Of a stretch of DNA of 64,000 bases, positions 17,741 to 31,429 are shown one piece after another. The translations under genes and the position numbers were made by a program. Numbering within the stretch: position 1 is the first letter of the stretch; every line of letters starts with the position of its first letter. The DNA comes from Azospirillum brasilense (lineage in GTDB: Bacteria > Pseudomonadota > Alphaproteobacteria > Azospirillales > Azospirillaceae), in contig NZ_VITH01000020.1 in NCBI RefSeq assembly GCF_007827815.1, forward strand, positions 27,045 through 91,044, in the 5' to 3' direction. The notes under the pieces were generated by a model. It was not told where the DNA came from. It searched no databases and was given only the letters and a program-made list of their open reading frames with translations.

Positions 17741-18526
17741 TCAGCCGACGATCGAATAGCCGCAATCCACATAGGTCGTGCTGCCGGTGATGCCCTTTGC
17801 CCCATCCGTCGCCAGGAAGGCGGTGGTGTAGCCGACCTCTTCGATGGTGACGAGGCGCTGCTCCGGCGCGCGCTCCGCGGCCTTCTCCATCAACTCGTCG
17901 AAATGGGCGATGCCGGAGGCGGCGCGCGTCTTGATCGGTCCGGGGGAGATGGCGTGCACTCGGATGCCCTTCGGGCCCAGCTCCGCCGCCAGATAACGAA
18001 CGCTGGCCTCCAGCGCCGCCTTCACTGGCCCCATGACGCCATAGTTGTCGATCACGCGGTTGGCGCCGAAGTAGGACATGGTGAACAGCGAACCGCCGTC
18101 CTTCATCAGCGGCTCGGCGTAGCGGGCCATGCGGATGAAGGAGTGGCAGGACACGTCCATCGCCATCTGGAAGCCTTCGCGCGAGCAATCGACGACGCGG
18201 CCGTGCAGGTCGTCCTTCGGGGCGAAGGCGATGGAATGCAGCGCGAAGTCCAGCTTGCCCCACTTCTGCTCGATCTTCTCGAAGATGGCCTTCAGCTCAC
18301 CCTCGCCGGTGACGTCCACCGGCTCGAAGATCTCCGCTTCGAGCTGCTGGGCCAGCGGCTCGACGAAGCGCTTCGCCTTGTCGTTGAGGTAGCTGACCGC
18401 GAGATCCGCGCCCAGCGCGCGGAAGGCGCGGGCGCAGCCCCACGCGATCGACTGATCGTTGGCGATGCCGAGCACGAGGCCCTTCTTGCCTTCAAGAGTG
18501 GCGGCGGCGGGGATGATCGTGGTCAT
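17741..18526 (-). CDS. fabI: Enoyl-ACP reductase (NADH), FabI
   Basis: 261 aa short-chain dehydrogenase of the FabI class. It performs the final reduction of each fatty-acid elongation cycle. It has the divergent nucleotide motif GIANDQSIAWG (20-30), the double-tyrosine active site Tyr152 and Tyr162, and Lys169 (SYFGANRVIDNYGVMGPVK). The segment SYFGANRV differs from the classical YYGAERV form, so this may be one of two FabI paralogues common in alphaproteobacteria. Monocistronic; its own terminator is recognisable downstream. Confidence 0.93.
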   Translation of the reverse strand: MTTIIPAAATLEGKKGLVLGIANDQSIAWGCARAFRALGADLAVSYLNDKAKRFVEPLAQQLEAEIFEPVDVTGEGELKAIFEKIEQKWGKLDFALHSIAFAPKDDLHGRVVDCSREGFQMAMDVSCHSFIRMARYAEPLMKDGGSLFTMSYFGANRVIDNYGVMGPVKAALEASVRYLAAELGPKGIRVHAISPGPIKTRAASGIAHFDELMEKAAERAPEQRLVTIEEVGYTTAFLATDGAKGITGSTTYVDCGYSIVG

Positions 18527-18767
18527 AGGCTGGCTTTCCCGGATTGCAAGGTGGCCGGATTCGGAGTGCGCCAGATCGGATCACTCGAATTGTGCAACGC
18601 ACCATAATGCAATCGAAGGTCATAGGCAACTTGTTAAAGTCGCAATATATCCGACATTATCGCTTTGTTTATCCGTAACACAGCCTTCACACAGCGAAGA
18701 CGCGAAGTCCGCGGCGGTAATCCATACCTCTTTCTTGCGTATTCATAGCGAGGACCGCAACAAAAAC

Positions 18768-18797
18768 AAAGGCCCCACCTTTCAGAGGGGCCTTTTT
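18768..18797 (-). terminator. Bidirectional rho-independent terminator
   Basis: A perfect 9-bp stem (18768-18776 with 18787-18795), a 10-base loop and a T-run at 18793-18797 on the + strand. The - strand also runs into T-rich sequence. It closes the DUF2892-like gene and insulates fabI. Confidence 0.8.
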
Positions 18798-18813
18798 ACA
18801 AAGGACATGACGC

Positions 18814-19233
18814 TCAGACGGCGCCGGGCGTGAAAGACGGCGGATCGCTGGCTGGGAAGGATTCCATCGACGCCTCGTCCACCTTCTCCTTGTCGTCGGC
18901 GTCGTCATAGATGTCGCCGGGATGGCGGGAGTAGCGATGGACGCCCCGCTCCGCATCCTCGGCGGAGGCATCCGCGCCATCCTGGCCGTTCCAGTCCTCC
19001 ATCATCGCCTTGGCCGGGCAATAGCCGGTCAGGCCGCGGGCGACCAGGGCGCCGCCGGCCAGCGCCAGCGCCGCCCCGCCGACGGTCGGGCGGCGCAACC
19101 CGAGTACGGCGAGCAGACCGCCGCCGACCAGCGACACCAAGCGCTCGGTGTGCCCGACGTTGATCATGCGCTCAAGATCGTCCGGCAGGGCCGCGTTGCG
19201 GCTGCCCATGCCCTGTTGGCTCGTCATCGCCAT
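18814..19233 (-). CDS. DUF2892/YgaP-like membrane protein
   Basis: 139 aa from ATG 19233, placed by a GAGGAG ribosome site 7 bases upstream. Two hydrophobic helices (VSLVGGGLLAVLGL and AALALAGGALVARGLTGYCP) form the DUF2892-type domain. An acidic tail follows, ending with VDEASMESFPASDPPSF, a motif recurring at the end of many proteobacterial stress-type membrane proteins. It lies 28 bases downstream of a PRC-barrel gene, so probably the second gene of a stress-induced unit. Confidence 0.75.
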   Translation of the reverse strand: MAMTSQQGMGSRNAALPDDLERMINVGHTERLVSLVGGGLLAVLGLRRPTVGGAALALAGGALVARGLTGYCPAKAMMEDWNGQDGADASAEDAERGVHRYSRHPGDIYDDADDKEKVDEASMESFPASDPPSFTPGAV

Positions 19234-19261
19234 CGCTGCTCTCCTCGATCTTTTTCTATGG

Positions 19262-20137
19262 TCACTGCTGCGGGGCGGGCGGCGTGGAACCGCCCTGATC
19301 CGCCGGGGCTGGCGCACCGCCGGTCGATCCGGACGAGCCCGGCTGAGCCGACCCATCGGGCTTGCGGGCCGTATCGGCCAGCGTGCGGGCCTGCGACAGC
19401 TCACGGTTCAGCCGATCCACCTCCTGGGAGAGGCGCTGCACCTCCGACTGGATCTGCGGCGAGCCCGCGGCACCGCCCTCCGGCATACCAACCGCGGCGA
19501 GGGCCGCACCGTCGCGCATCCAATAGGGCTGGACGCCGTAATAGGTGTGCAGCGCAACCGCCCATTGCCGGTCCGACATGTCCGGACGGTTGGAGCGGGT
19601 GAACTGGGGGGCTGTGGTCAGCCGGTCCTTGGTCACGTTCAGGACATAGCCGTCACCGGCTTGCGCCGGCTGAACCAGCGCCCAGGGAACCGGGAAATTG
19701 CGCTCGCCCAGCCCGAGGAAGCCGCCGGCCTCGACCACGGCGTAGGCGACGCGCCCGGTGTTCGGATCAACCACCAGCTCGGAAATGGAGCCCATCTCCT
19801 CGCCGCTGGCGTTGTGCAGCTTGGCCTTCGCCAGATCGTCGGCGGCGACCACGCGCGGATGCTCGACCGAGCGCAGCAACGCGTCGGCCTCGCCCAGGAT
19901 GGTCTGGCAGGCCGGTTCGCCGCCCCGCTGCCCGGCACGCTCGGCGGTCTGGCGCAGGGCGCGGAGTTGGCCAAGCTCCTGCGGGCTTATGGAGGCGGGG
20001 GTCTGGTTGCCGGCGGCCTCCAGCGCGCCGATGCGCTGGCCCAGCCGGTTCACCCCCTCCGGGCAGGTCTCGGCGAGCGCCGGCCAAGGCCCGAGCGCCC
20101 CCGCGATCATGGCGGCGCTGAGGAGCAAACGTTTCAT
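19262..20137 (-). CDS. Exported PRC-barrel domain protein
   Basis: 291 aa. Signal peptide MKRLLLSAAMIAGALGPWPALA, then a helical region, a PRC-barrel near residues 105-165 (KLHNASGEEMGSISELVVD then YAVVEAGGFLG), and a C-terminal coiled coil (VQRLSQEVDRLNRELSQA) with a Pro/Ser/Gly-rich tail. ATG 20137 has GGAGG upstream. An EcfG-like promoter lies 51-76 bases upstream, fitting the frequent membership of PRC-barrel genes in the alphaproteobacterial general stress regulon. Confidence 0.82.
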   Translation of the reverse strand: MKRLLLSAAMIAGALGPWPALAETCPEGVNRLGQRIGALEAAGNQTPASISPQELGQLRALRQTAERAGQRGGEPACQTILGEADALLRSVEHPRVVAADDLAKAKLHNASGEEMGSISELVVDPNTGRVAYAVVEAGGFLGLGERNFPVPWALVQPAQAGDGYVLNVTKDRLTTAPQFTRSNRPDMSDRQWAVALHTYYGVQPYWMRDGAALAAVGMPEGGAAGSPQIQSEVQRLSQEVDRLNRELSQARTLADTARKPDGSAQPGSSGSTGGAPAPADQGGSTPPAPQQ

Positions 20138-20187
20138 CGTGGGTGCCTCCGGCTTGGTTTCCGTGCGTGTGGTTCTCACGCGTGGAA

Positions 20188-20213
20188 AACAGCACGGCCA
20201 AGACGGAGGTTCC
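20188..20213 (-). promoter_or_regulatory. EcfG-type promoter for PRC-barrel operon
   Basis: On the - strand GGAAC (20213-20209), 17 bases, then TGTT (20191-20188). This matches the alphaproteobacterial general-stress sigma pattern GGAAC-N16/17-xGTT, and the spacing to the start codon is right. Confidence 0.6.
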
Positions 20214-20237
20214 GCGCCTGCTTCTTCCGCGAAGCGG

Positions 20238-20872
<635 letters not shown>

Positions 20873-20876
<4 letters not shown>

Positions 20877-21676
20877 GAGCGGAACAACCTCGTGTATTGG
20901 GTTTCGTGGATCATGGAGGTCCAATCGACGGCCATGGCGCGGCTGCCCAGATCGTCGAGCGGGGCGGCCAGCGCGGCCTCCGCCGCAGAGTGCACCACGG
21001 AATCGAGCGCCGCCAGGGCCTTCTGCCCGTCGGTCTGGCCCAGCGGCACCAGCCGCACCCCGGCGGAGACGAGGTTGGCGGCGAAGGCGTGCAGGTAGGC
21101 CGACAGGGCGGGTCCCTCCGGCACGCCGATCAGCGCTGCGGCCAGCGCCACGGCGACGGCATAAGCGACCGGGCGGCCGCTGTCGGCGATCACCCGGTCC
21201 CAGCGCTCCATTCCCTCCAGCGGCCAGGCGGCGCGCACGGCGATGAGGAAGGCCTGCCCCTGCGCGCGGCTCTCCAGCGCGGTTTCGGAGGAGGCGCGCA
21301 TGGCGTCGGCGCGCTCGACCGCCCAGGCGAAGCCCGCCTCGTCACCCGCCAGCACGGCGCGGTGGGCGGCGACGAAGAGCATGCCGTCGGTCCGCCCGGC
21401 GCCGTGGCGTAGGATGCCGTCCATCCAGCGCGCCAGCGTGTCGCGGTCGCGGACAAGCCCCTGCTCCACCGCCGCCTCGATGCCGTGGCTGTAGGAGAAG
21501 CCGCCGACCGGAAAGGACGGCGACAGCCAGGCGAGGAGCTTGGTGAGGTGGGTTGCCGAGACGGGCCCCCACCCCGACCCTCCCCCGCTGCGCGGGAGAG
21601 GGTGCCTATCCTCGCCCAAGTCCCCCCCCTCGCGAGGCGGGGGAGGGTTAGGGTGGGGGCAAGCGCCCTCAGTCAT
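20873..21676 (-). CDS. ureF: Urease accessory protein UreF with repeat-derived N-terminus
   Basis: The conserved UreF core starts at LTKLLAWLSPSFPVGGFSYS (about residue 40) and continues to the C-terminus. UreF acts with UreD and UreG as the nickel-insertion scaffold. The nearest ATG in frame is 21676, overlapping the ureE stop by 8 bases, giving 267 aa against the usual ~225-240. Between that ATG and the core the reading frame crosses a GC-rich palindromic repeat (21565-21660), adding ~38 Pro/Gly-rich residues (for example CPHPNPPPPREGGD). A TTG within the repeat is an alternative start. No start codon lies in the conserved region itself. Confidence 0.9.
21565..21660. repeat. GC-rich palindromic repeat inside the 5' end of ureF
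   Basis: Outer arms 21565-21586 and 21639-21660 are complementary over 22 bp with two mismatches. Each half has its own inner hairpin. Same family as the repeats at 23125, 32100, 43754, 47249 and 49208. Confidence 0.85.
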
Positions 21677-22250
21677 GCGAATGACCGTGGGAATGGGAGT
21701 GCCCATGAGAATGGGAATGGGAATGGCCGTGGGAATGCGAATGACCATGATCGTGGTCATGCCCATGGTCATGGCCGTGCCCGTGCGAGTGGCCATGCCC
21801 CTGCCCCGAGTAGGCTCCGCCCTCCGGCGCGAAGGGCGCGTGGATGGCGGCGACGCTGGCTCCCAGCCCCTTCAGCATGTCCTCGATCACATGGTCGCGG
21901 CGCAGGCGGATGGTCTCGCCGACGATCTGCACCGGCAGGTGACGGTTGCCGAGGTGCCAGGCGATGCGGGCGAAGCCTTCCGTCCCGCCGCCGCAGCGCA
22001 CCTCCATCAGCTCCTCATCGGCGGCGACCACGCGCAGGTAAGCACCGTCGCCCAGCTCCAGCCCGTCGCCGTGGTCGAGCGCGACCGCACGCGGCAGGTC
22101 GAGCAGGAAGTCGGCCCCCGCATCGTCCGTCATCACCATGCGCCGCCGGTGGCGGTCGTCGAAGGCGAGGGTCACCGTGCCGGCCTCGCGCTCGGCCGGC
22201 CAATGGCCGCGGGCGTGGACTCGGGTGGCGCGGCGGAGCGTGTCGGTCAT
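21669..22250 (-). CDS. ureE: Urease accessory nickel chaperone UreE with long His tail
   Basis: 193 aa. An N-terminal UreE peptide-binding domain and a C-terminal metal domain with LGNRHLPVQI and RLRRDHVIEDMLKGLG, followed by a ~45-residue tail made almost only of His, Gly, Ser and Asp (HGHSHGHGHDHGHD and onward). The tail binds and stores nickel in UreE proteins of this type; here it is unusually long. The tail is encoded by near-repetitive codons and could vary in length between strains. Start overlaps the murI stop (ATGA), and stop overlaps ureF. Confidence 0.95.
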   Translation of the reverse strand: MTDTLRRATRVHARGHWPAEREAGTVTLAFDDRHRRRMVMTDDAGADFLLDLPRAVALDHGDGLELGDGAYLRVVAADEELMEVRCGGGTEGFARIAWHLGNRHLPVQIVGETIRLRRDHVIEDMLKGLGASVAAIHAPFAPEGGAYSGQGHGHSHGHGHDHGHDHDHGHSHSHGHSHSHSHGHSHSHGHSHD

Positions 22251-23098
22251 GGAGAAAGCCGTTCGAAGGGTGTGGGCCGGCCGAAGAAACGTCCCGCGAG
22301 CGCGCCGACCGGTTCCGCCGCTCCCGTGGTGAAGAAACGAAGGGCGCCCGCCGCTTCACCCGCGGCCGGGGCGTATTCGGGGTGGCGCTCCAGGTAGTTG
22401 TCCAGCGACCGGGCGACCAGACTGGGCTGGCACAGCACCTCCACCCCCGGCGGCAACGCCTCCGCGAACAGATGCGCCACCAGCGGGTAATGGGTGCAGC
22501 CGAGCACCGCCGCGTCCAGCGGCTGGCCGCCGAGCTGTTCCAGCAGCGCCCGCACACAGCCGCGCACCGCCGGAGCCAGCTCCGCGTCCCCCGCCCCGCG
22601 CTCGATCAGCGGGACGAGGTCCGGACAGGCCTGCTGCACCACCCGCACGTCGGGCGCCCGCTTGCCGATCTCGCGCGGGAAGGAGCCCGACGCGACGGTG
22701 GCCGGGGTGGCGAAGACGCCGACCGTCCGCGGCTCCGGACGCCAGTCGGCGGCAGGCCCGTCCTGCATCCAGGGCACGCGGGTGATCGCTTCGACCATCG
22801 GCACCAGGACGCCCAGCACGTTGCGGCCCGGATGGGCCACCGGCAGCCACGTCTGCTGCATCCGCCGCAGGGCCACCGCCGCCGCCGTGTTGCAGGCCAG
22901 GACGACCAGCCCGCAGCCCTGGGCGAACAGCCGCTCCACCCCCTGGACCGTCAGGCGGTAGATGTCCTCTTCGCTGCGCGGACCATAGGGAGCGGCGGCA
23001 TGGTCGCCGAGATAGACGAAGGGACGCCCGGGAGCGGCGGCCACCAGCGCGCGCAGCACCGTCAAACCGCCATGCCCGGAATCGAAGACACCAATCAC
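22247..23098 (-). CDS. murI: Glutamate racemase embedded in urease operon
   Basis: 283 aa from GTG 23098, preceded by AGAGGTG. This start gives the standard MIGVFDSGHGGL N-terminus; the longer frame from ATG 23158 would translate another palindromic repeat. Asp6/Ser7 and the two catalytic cysteines Cys69 (ACNTAAA) and Cys201 (GCTHYPLV) are present. Glutamate racemase supplies D-glutamate for peptidoglycan. The placement between ureC and ureE, with a 4-base overlap into ureE, is unexpected; the substrate could also be aspartate or a related amino acid. Confidence 0.9.
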   Translation of the reverse strand: MIGVFDSGHGGLTVLRALVAAAPGRPFVYLGDHAAAPYGPRSEEDIYRLTVQGVERLFAQGCGLVVLACNTAAAVALRRMQQTWLPVAHPGRNVLGVLVPMVEAITRVPWMQDGPAADWRPEPRTVGVFATPATVASGSFPREIGKRAPDVRVVQQACPDLVPLIERGAGDAELAPAVRGCVRALLEQLGGQPLDAAVLGCTHYPLVAHLFAEALPPGVEVLCQPSLVARSLDNYLERHPEYAPAAGEAAGALRFFTTGAAEPVGALAGRFFGRPTPFERLSP

Positions 23099-23124
23099 GA
23101 ACCCGTCACCTCTTGCCTCAAATC

Positions 23125-23147
23125 CCCTCTCCCGTCCCGGGAGAGGG
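23125..23147. repeat. GC-rich palindromic repeat between ureC and murI
   Basis: Perfect 10-bp arms (23125-23134, 23138-23147) around a 3-base loop. Same arm sequence family as the other repeats. Confidence 0.75.
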
Positions 23148-23165
23148 ATATGTGCCACCCTCGCC

Positions 23166-24875
<1,710 letters not shown>

Positions 24876-24901
24876 TGTCTGATGCCCTCCGCTGGCGCCC
24901 T

Positions 24902-25207
24902 TCACAGGCTGCCGTTGACCTTGCCGTTGAAGCCGATGACCACGCGGTTGCCGGCGTAGGCGACCAGCCGCACGCGCCGCGTCTGCCCCGGCTCGAAGCG
25001 CACCGCCGTCCCGGCGGGGATGTCCAGCCGGAAGCCGCGCGCCTTGTCGCGGTCGAAGGTCAGCGCCCCGTTCGTCTCGGCGAAGTGGTAGTGCGAGCCG
25101 ACCTGGATCGGGCGGTCGCCGGCGTTGGCGACGTCCAGCTCGACCGTGTCGCGGCCGGCGTTGAGTTCGATCTCGCCCGCGGCGGGGATGATTTCACCGG
25201 GTTTCAT
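24902..25207 (-). CDS. ureB: Urease subunit beta
   Basis: 101 aa with the classical beta-subunit fold signature: MKPGEIIPAAGEIELNAGR and VGSHYHFAETNGAL. Separate gene (not fused to ureA), as in Klebsiella-type three-subunit ureases. 11 bases after ureA, 26 bases before ureC. Confidence 0.97.
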   Translation of the reverse strand: MKPGEIIPAAGEIELNAGRDTVELDVANAGDRPIQVGSHYHFAETNGALTFDRDKARGFRLDIPAGTAVRFEPGQTRRVRLVAYAGNRVVIGFNGKVNGSL

Positions 25208-25218
25208 CGGGGCTCCCC

Positions 25219-25521
<303 letters not shown>

Positions 25522-25621
25522 GGGGCTGTCTCTCCGCCTTCCCATTGGGTTGGCGGGATTATGCCACGTCGCTGCGGTGCGCCAATCCCGTTTTGACGGA
25601 TGCGCTGCGCTTTCGCGCCGG

Positions 25622-26464
25622 TCAGACCTCCCACAGCCGCGGCAAGCGCGTCGGCAGGCCGGCCGCCGCCGCGCGCAGATGCGACCACAGCGCCGCGTAG
25701 GCGTTGCGCACCGACCGCGCCTCGCCGCCCAGGATGCGGACGACCAGCAGCCCGTCGAAGGCGGTGGCGCCGACCCGCACGCCCTCCAGCCCCTCCGCCG
25801 CCGCGCGCAGGGCGTCCCGCCGGCTTCCGGCGTCGGGAGCGGCGAACAGAAGGGTGGCGCAGGCCTCGGCCCCGCCGAAGCCCGCCGGGTGGGCCAGCGT
25901 CTCGGCAAGGTCGCCGTCCATGTGCAGGGCGTCGGCCCAGGCGAGGCGGCCGTCGCGCACCAACTCCCAGGCGTCGCGGACGAGGCCGCGGGTGACCGTC
26001 TCGCCGAAGGCGGCGCGCCCGAAGACCAGCATCTCCCCGGCGATCAGGCGGGCGTCGCCCTCCAGTTCCAACCGGGTCAGGCGGCGCAGGCGCGAGCCCT
26101 CGAAGACGATGGCCTCCTGCGGCATCCATTCCAGCCAGCCGCCGGCCTCCACGGTCACACGGGTGTCGATGCGGCAGTCCGGCCCGGCGGAGCGGTAGAC
26201 CTTCTCCGCCGCCTGCGTCGTCACCAGCGCCGCCGCCCCCGGCCCCGCCGACAGGGCGACGTCCAGCCGGTCGCCGCCGACCAGCCCGCCGGAGGTGGTG
26301 ACCAGCACCGCGATGGGCAGGTCCCCCGCCCGCGGGTCGGGCAGCAGCACCCGCAAAGGGTCGTGGTGGTAGAGCGTGGCGAGGCGCGTGGCCCCGTGGC
26401 GATGCTCGAACCGCACCGTCGCCGCGCCGTGGACGGCGACCTTCTTCATCAACGCGTCAGCCAC
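25622..26464 (-). CDS. ureD: Urease accessory protein UreD
   Basis: 280 aa. UreD/UreH signature: the LVTTSGGLVGGDRL segment, TTQAAEKVYRS, and WMPQEAIVFEGSRLRR. It forms the channel and scaffold for nickel transfer with UreF and UreG. Its ATG overlaps the xdhB stop by 8 bases, coupling urea hydrolysis to purine oxidation in one transcript. Confidence 0.95.
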   Translation of the reverse strand: MADALMKKVAVHGAATVRFEHRHGATRLATLYHHDPLRVLLPDPRAGDLPIAVLVTTSGGLVGGDRLDVALSAGPGAAALVTTQAAEKVYRSAGPDCRIDTRVTVEAGGWLEWMPQEAIVFEGSRLRRLTRLELEGDARLIAGEMLVFGRAAFGETVTRGLVRDAWELVRDGRLAWADALHMDGDLAETLAHPAGFGGAEACATLLFAAPDAGSRRDALRAAAEGLEGVRVGATAFDGLLVVRILGGEARSVRNAYAALWSHLRAAAAGLPTRLPRLWEV

Positions 26465-28788
26465 CAGCGGAACCCATCCTTGCTTTTACGTCTTCGACCG
26501 CCAGAAGCACGCGCTCCGGCGTCGCGGGCGCGTCGAGGCGCACGGGCAGCCGGTGGCCGGCCACCGCCGCGACAGCGTCCTTCAGCGCCAGCCACGCCGA
26601 GATGCCGAGCATCAGCGGCGGCTCCCCGATCGCCTTGGAGCGGAACACCGTGTCCTCCCGGTTGGGGCGGTCGGTGTAGAGCGCCACCCGGAAATCCTCC
26701 GGCAGCGAGCGCGAGGTCGGGATCTTGTAGGTGCTGGGCGCGTGGGTGCGCAAGCGTCCCTCACCGTCCCACCACAGCTCCTCCGACGTGACCCAGCCCA
26801 GCCCCTGGACGAAGGCACCCTCCACCTGCCCGAGGTCGATGGCCGGGTTGATGCTGCCGGAACAGTCGTGCAGCACGTCGGCGCGGGGGAAGCGGTACTC
26901 GCCGGTCAGCGTGTCGATCAGCGCCTCGGTCACCGCGACGCCGCAGGAGAAGTAGAAGAAGGGCCGCCCCTCGCACTTCTCGCGGTCCCACCAGATCTTC
27001 GGCGTGGCGTAATGGCCGGTGGAGGACAGCGACACCCGATTCAGCCAGGCGAGCTTCGCCACCTCCGCAAAGGTCATGGCGTGGTTGCCGGCGAAGACGG
27101 CGTTGTCGCGGAACTCCACCTTGTCCGGCGTGGTGTGGCAGTGCTGGGCGAGGAACGCCACCAGCCGGTCGCGGATGGTTCCCACGGCGATGCGCACCGC
27201 CATGCCGTTCAGGTCGGTGCCGGCCGACGCGGCGGTGGGCGGCGCGTTCGGCACCTTGTCGGTGGCGCTGGCGGTGACCCGCACCCGCTCCACGTCGATC
27301 TGGAACTCCTGGGCGGCGATCTGGGCCATCTTGGTGTGGATGCCCTGCCCCATCTCGGTCCCGCCGTGGTTCACCTGGATGGACCCATCGGTGTAGACGT
27401 GGACCAGCGCCGCCGCCTGGTTCAGGTGCTTGACGGTGAAGGAGATGCCGAACTTCACCGGGGTCACCGCCAGACCCTTCTTCAGCACCGGGCTGCGGGC
27501 GTTGAAGGCGTCGATCTCCGCGCGGCGGCGGCGGTAGTCGCCGTCCCGCTCGATCCGGTCCATCAGTTCGGCCAGGATCTCCGGCTCCTCGACCGGCATC
27601 CCGTAATGGGTGGTGTCACGCCCCGGCCCGCCGTAGAGGTTGGTGCGCCGCACGTCGAGCGGGTCCTTGCCGAGGGAGCGGGCGATCTCGTCCACCACAT
27701 GCTCGATGGCGATGACGCCCTGCGGCCCGCCGAAGCCGCGGAAGGCGGTGTTGGACACCGTGTTGGTCTTGCAGCGATGCCCGGTCACCCGCGCCGCCGG
27801 CAGATAGTAGGCGTTGTCGGCGTGGAACATGGCGCGGTCGACCACACCGTTGGACAGGTCCAGCGACACGCCGCAGCGCCCGGCGAGGTCCATCTCCAGA
27901 CCAAGGATGCGCCCCTCGCCGTCGAAGCCGACGTCGTAGCGCACGAAGAAGTCGTGGCGCTTGCCGGTCATCAGCATGTCGTCGTCGCGGTCCAGGCGGA
28001 ACTTCACCGGACGCTTCGTCGCGTTGGCCAGCAGGCCGGCGATGGCGGCGATCTGCGCCGGCTGGCTCTCCTTGCCGCCGAAGCCGCCGCCCATGCGCCG
28101 GCACTCAACGGCGATGCCGTGCATCGGGCGCCCCAGCACCTGGGCGACGGCGTGCTGGACCTCCGACGGGTGCTGGGTCGAGGAATGGACCAGCAGGTCG
28201 CCGTCCTCCTTGGGGATGGCGTAGGCGATGTGGCCTTCCAGATAGAAATGGTCCTGCCCGCCAACCTCCAGCGTGCCGGTCAGCCGGTGCGGCGCCCCGG
28301 CGACCTCCGCCGCCGCGTCGCCGCGCCGGAAGGTCAGCGGCGGGGAGACGAAGCTGCCCTTCTCCAGCGCCGCCTCGGCGGTCAGCACCGCCGGCAGGTC
28401 CTCGTAATAGATCTCGACCAGCCGGGCGGCGGCGCGGGCCTGCAACAGCGTTTCCGCCGCCACGGCGACCACCGCCTGCCCGGCGTAGGTCACCAGATCG
28501 TCGGCCAGGATGGGGTCGCCGCGCTGGACGGCGCCGATGTCGCCGTCCCCCGGAACATCGGCGTAGGTGAGGACCGCGTGGACGCCCGCCGCCTGCTTCG
28601 CCCGCGACAGGTCCATGCCCAGGATGCGCGCGTGCGCCCGCTCGGACAGCCGCACCGCGACGTGCAGCGTGCCGGGCAGTTCCGGGATATCGTCGGTGTA
28701 GGCCGCGGCGCCCATCACATGCTTGCGGGCGCTTTCATGCTCGATGCCCCGGTGGACGCCGCCGCGGATCGGTTGGATGGTGCCGCCG

Positions 28789-28796
<8 letters not shown>
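26457..28796 (-). CDS. xdhB: Xanthine dehydrogenase, molybdopterin subunit
   Basis: 779 aa. Aldehyde oxidase/xanthine dehydrogenase N-terminal a/b hammerhead (from residue ~20), then the molybdopterin-binding domain with RRMGGGFGGKESQ, TAFRGFGGPQG (substrate Arg) and the catalytic Glu near residue 725 in AIGEPPLMLG. It oxidises hypoxanthine and xanthine to urate. Start and stop both overlap neighbours by 8 bases. Confidence 0.96.
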
Positions 28797-30255
<1,459 letters not shown>

Positions 30256-30374
30256 TGTCCCTCCTGTCGGGCGTTTCCGTCATAGTGCCGGAAAGTCTCC
30301 GCAGGCCGCAATGGCGGGCCGGCCGTCTAGCCATAAAGGCATGGTTCGGATGGATAAACCGCTCCGAAGGGGGG

Positions 30375-31076
30375 TCAGGCATCCTCCGGGAAGCAGCCGC
30401 TGCGGGCGGCCACGACGGCGACCTGGGTGCGGTTGCGCACGCCCAGCTTCTGCATGATGGCCCGCACATGGACCTTCACGGTCCCTTCCAGCACGCCCAG
30501 TTCCCGCGCGATCTCCTTGTTGGAGTGGCCGGCCAGCAGGAGCTGGAACACGTCGCGCTGCCGGTCGGTCAGCCGGTCGAGGATCTGCCCCGAGGGGCGC
30601 GCCACCTCCGTCGCGACGTTGCCGGACAGGACGGCGCGCGGCAGCGGCAGAAAGGTCTCCCCGGTCAGCGCCAGGGAGATCGCGTGCTCCAGCACCGCCG
30701 TGGAACTGGTCTTCAGGATGTAGCCCCTGGCCCCCAGCCGCACGCTGTCCACGATGTCCGCCACCTCGTCAGACCCGGAAATGACCAGCAGGGGACGATT
30801 CCCCAGCACCTCGACCATGCGGCGCACCCCGTCACGGCCGCTGCGGTCGCCCAGGTTGAGATCGAACAGAACCAGCGTCAGGTCCGGCGTGCGGTCGGCG
30901 ATGGACATCGCCTCGTCCAGCGAGCCAGCCTCCAGCACCTGCGCATCCGGGTGGATCTCCCCCACCGAGAGAGCGAAGCCGTGCCGCACCAGGGGATGGT
31001 CGTCCACCACCAAAAACTTTTGCGCCCTGCCGGCCACCGACCGCTCCTTGCCGCGCGTCTGCAGCTGAACTTCCAT
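30375..31076 (-). CDS. NarL/LuxR-type response regulator
   Basis: 233 aa. Receiver domain with acidic pair Asp25/Asp26, probable phosphoacceptor Asp72 (VLFDLNLGD), Ser/Thr switch (VISGS) and Lys122. A LuxR-type HTH lies at ~165-225 (LTDRQRDVFQLLLAGHSNKE; GVLEGTVKVHVRAIMQKLGV). No sensor kinase is adjacent. It lies between xdhA and a second divergent LuxR regulator, so xanthine/urea control is only a guess. Confidence 0.9.
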   Translation of the reverse strand: MEVQLQTRGKERSVAGRAQKFLVVDDHPLVRHGFALSVGEIHPDAQVLEAGSLDEAMSIADRTPDLTLVLFDLNLGDRSGRDGVRRMVEVLGNRPLLVISGSDEVADIVDSVRLGARGYILKTSSTAVLEHAISLALTGETFLPLPRAVLSGNVATEVARPSGQILDRLTDRQRDVFQLLLAGHSNKEIARELGVLEGTVKVHVRAIMQKLGVRNRTQVAVVAARSGCFPEDA

Positions 31077-31429
31077 TGCTTTGCTACCCCATCAAGCCGC
31101 CGAATGCCGGTTTGGAAAGAAAGACACCCCAAGCCGACCCGACTTTCTGTCCAGCGGAAAAGTATAAAGATACCTCTTTTGGACTTTGCAGAAGCAGCGC
31201 CTTTGCGAATTCCTGCCTTTTCGAAGCCATTTATGATTCATTCGTATCGAGCTTCTTCCAAGCATCTTGCGCCGCTCCCTGACCATCCGTATAAATCATC
31301 GGGACAACCAGCGTAAAGCACGCTTTTTCGATACAATAAAGACGGCTTTTTTCCCTTTTCCCAGGCGAAAACGGACAACGATTGGCGTTGTGCGCTGCTC
31401 GTCACGGGTGGCGTCACGGAGGAGTGTCG
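31077..31429. other. Divergent promoter region between two LuxR-type regulators
   Basis: No gene is seen. The region 31130-31370 is AT-rich compared with its surroundings and contains several A/T runs, as expected for two divergent promoters. No clear symmetric operator was identified. Confidence 0.4.

Noticed and set aside
21681..21790. Tandem short repeats that might be a CRISPR or minisatellite
   Set aside because: They encode the His-rich tail of UreE in frame; no spacers or constant repeat units.
23099..23158. Upstream ATG start for murI at 23158
   Set aside because: The added residues come from a palindromic repeat; GTG 23098 has a ribosome site and gives the family-typical N-terminus.
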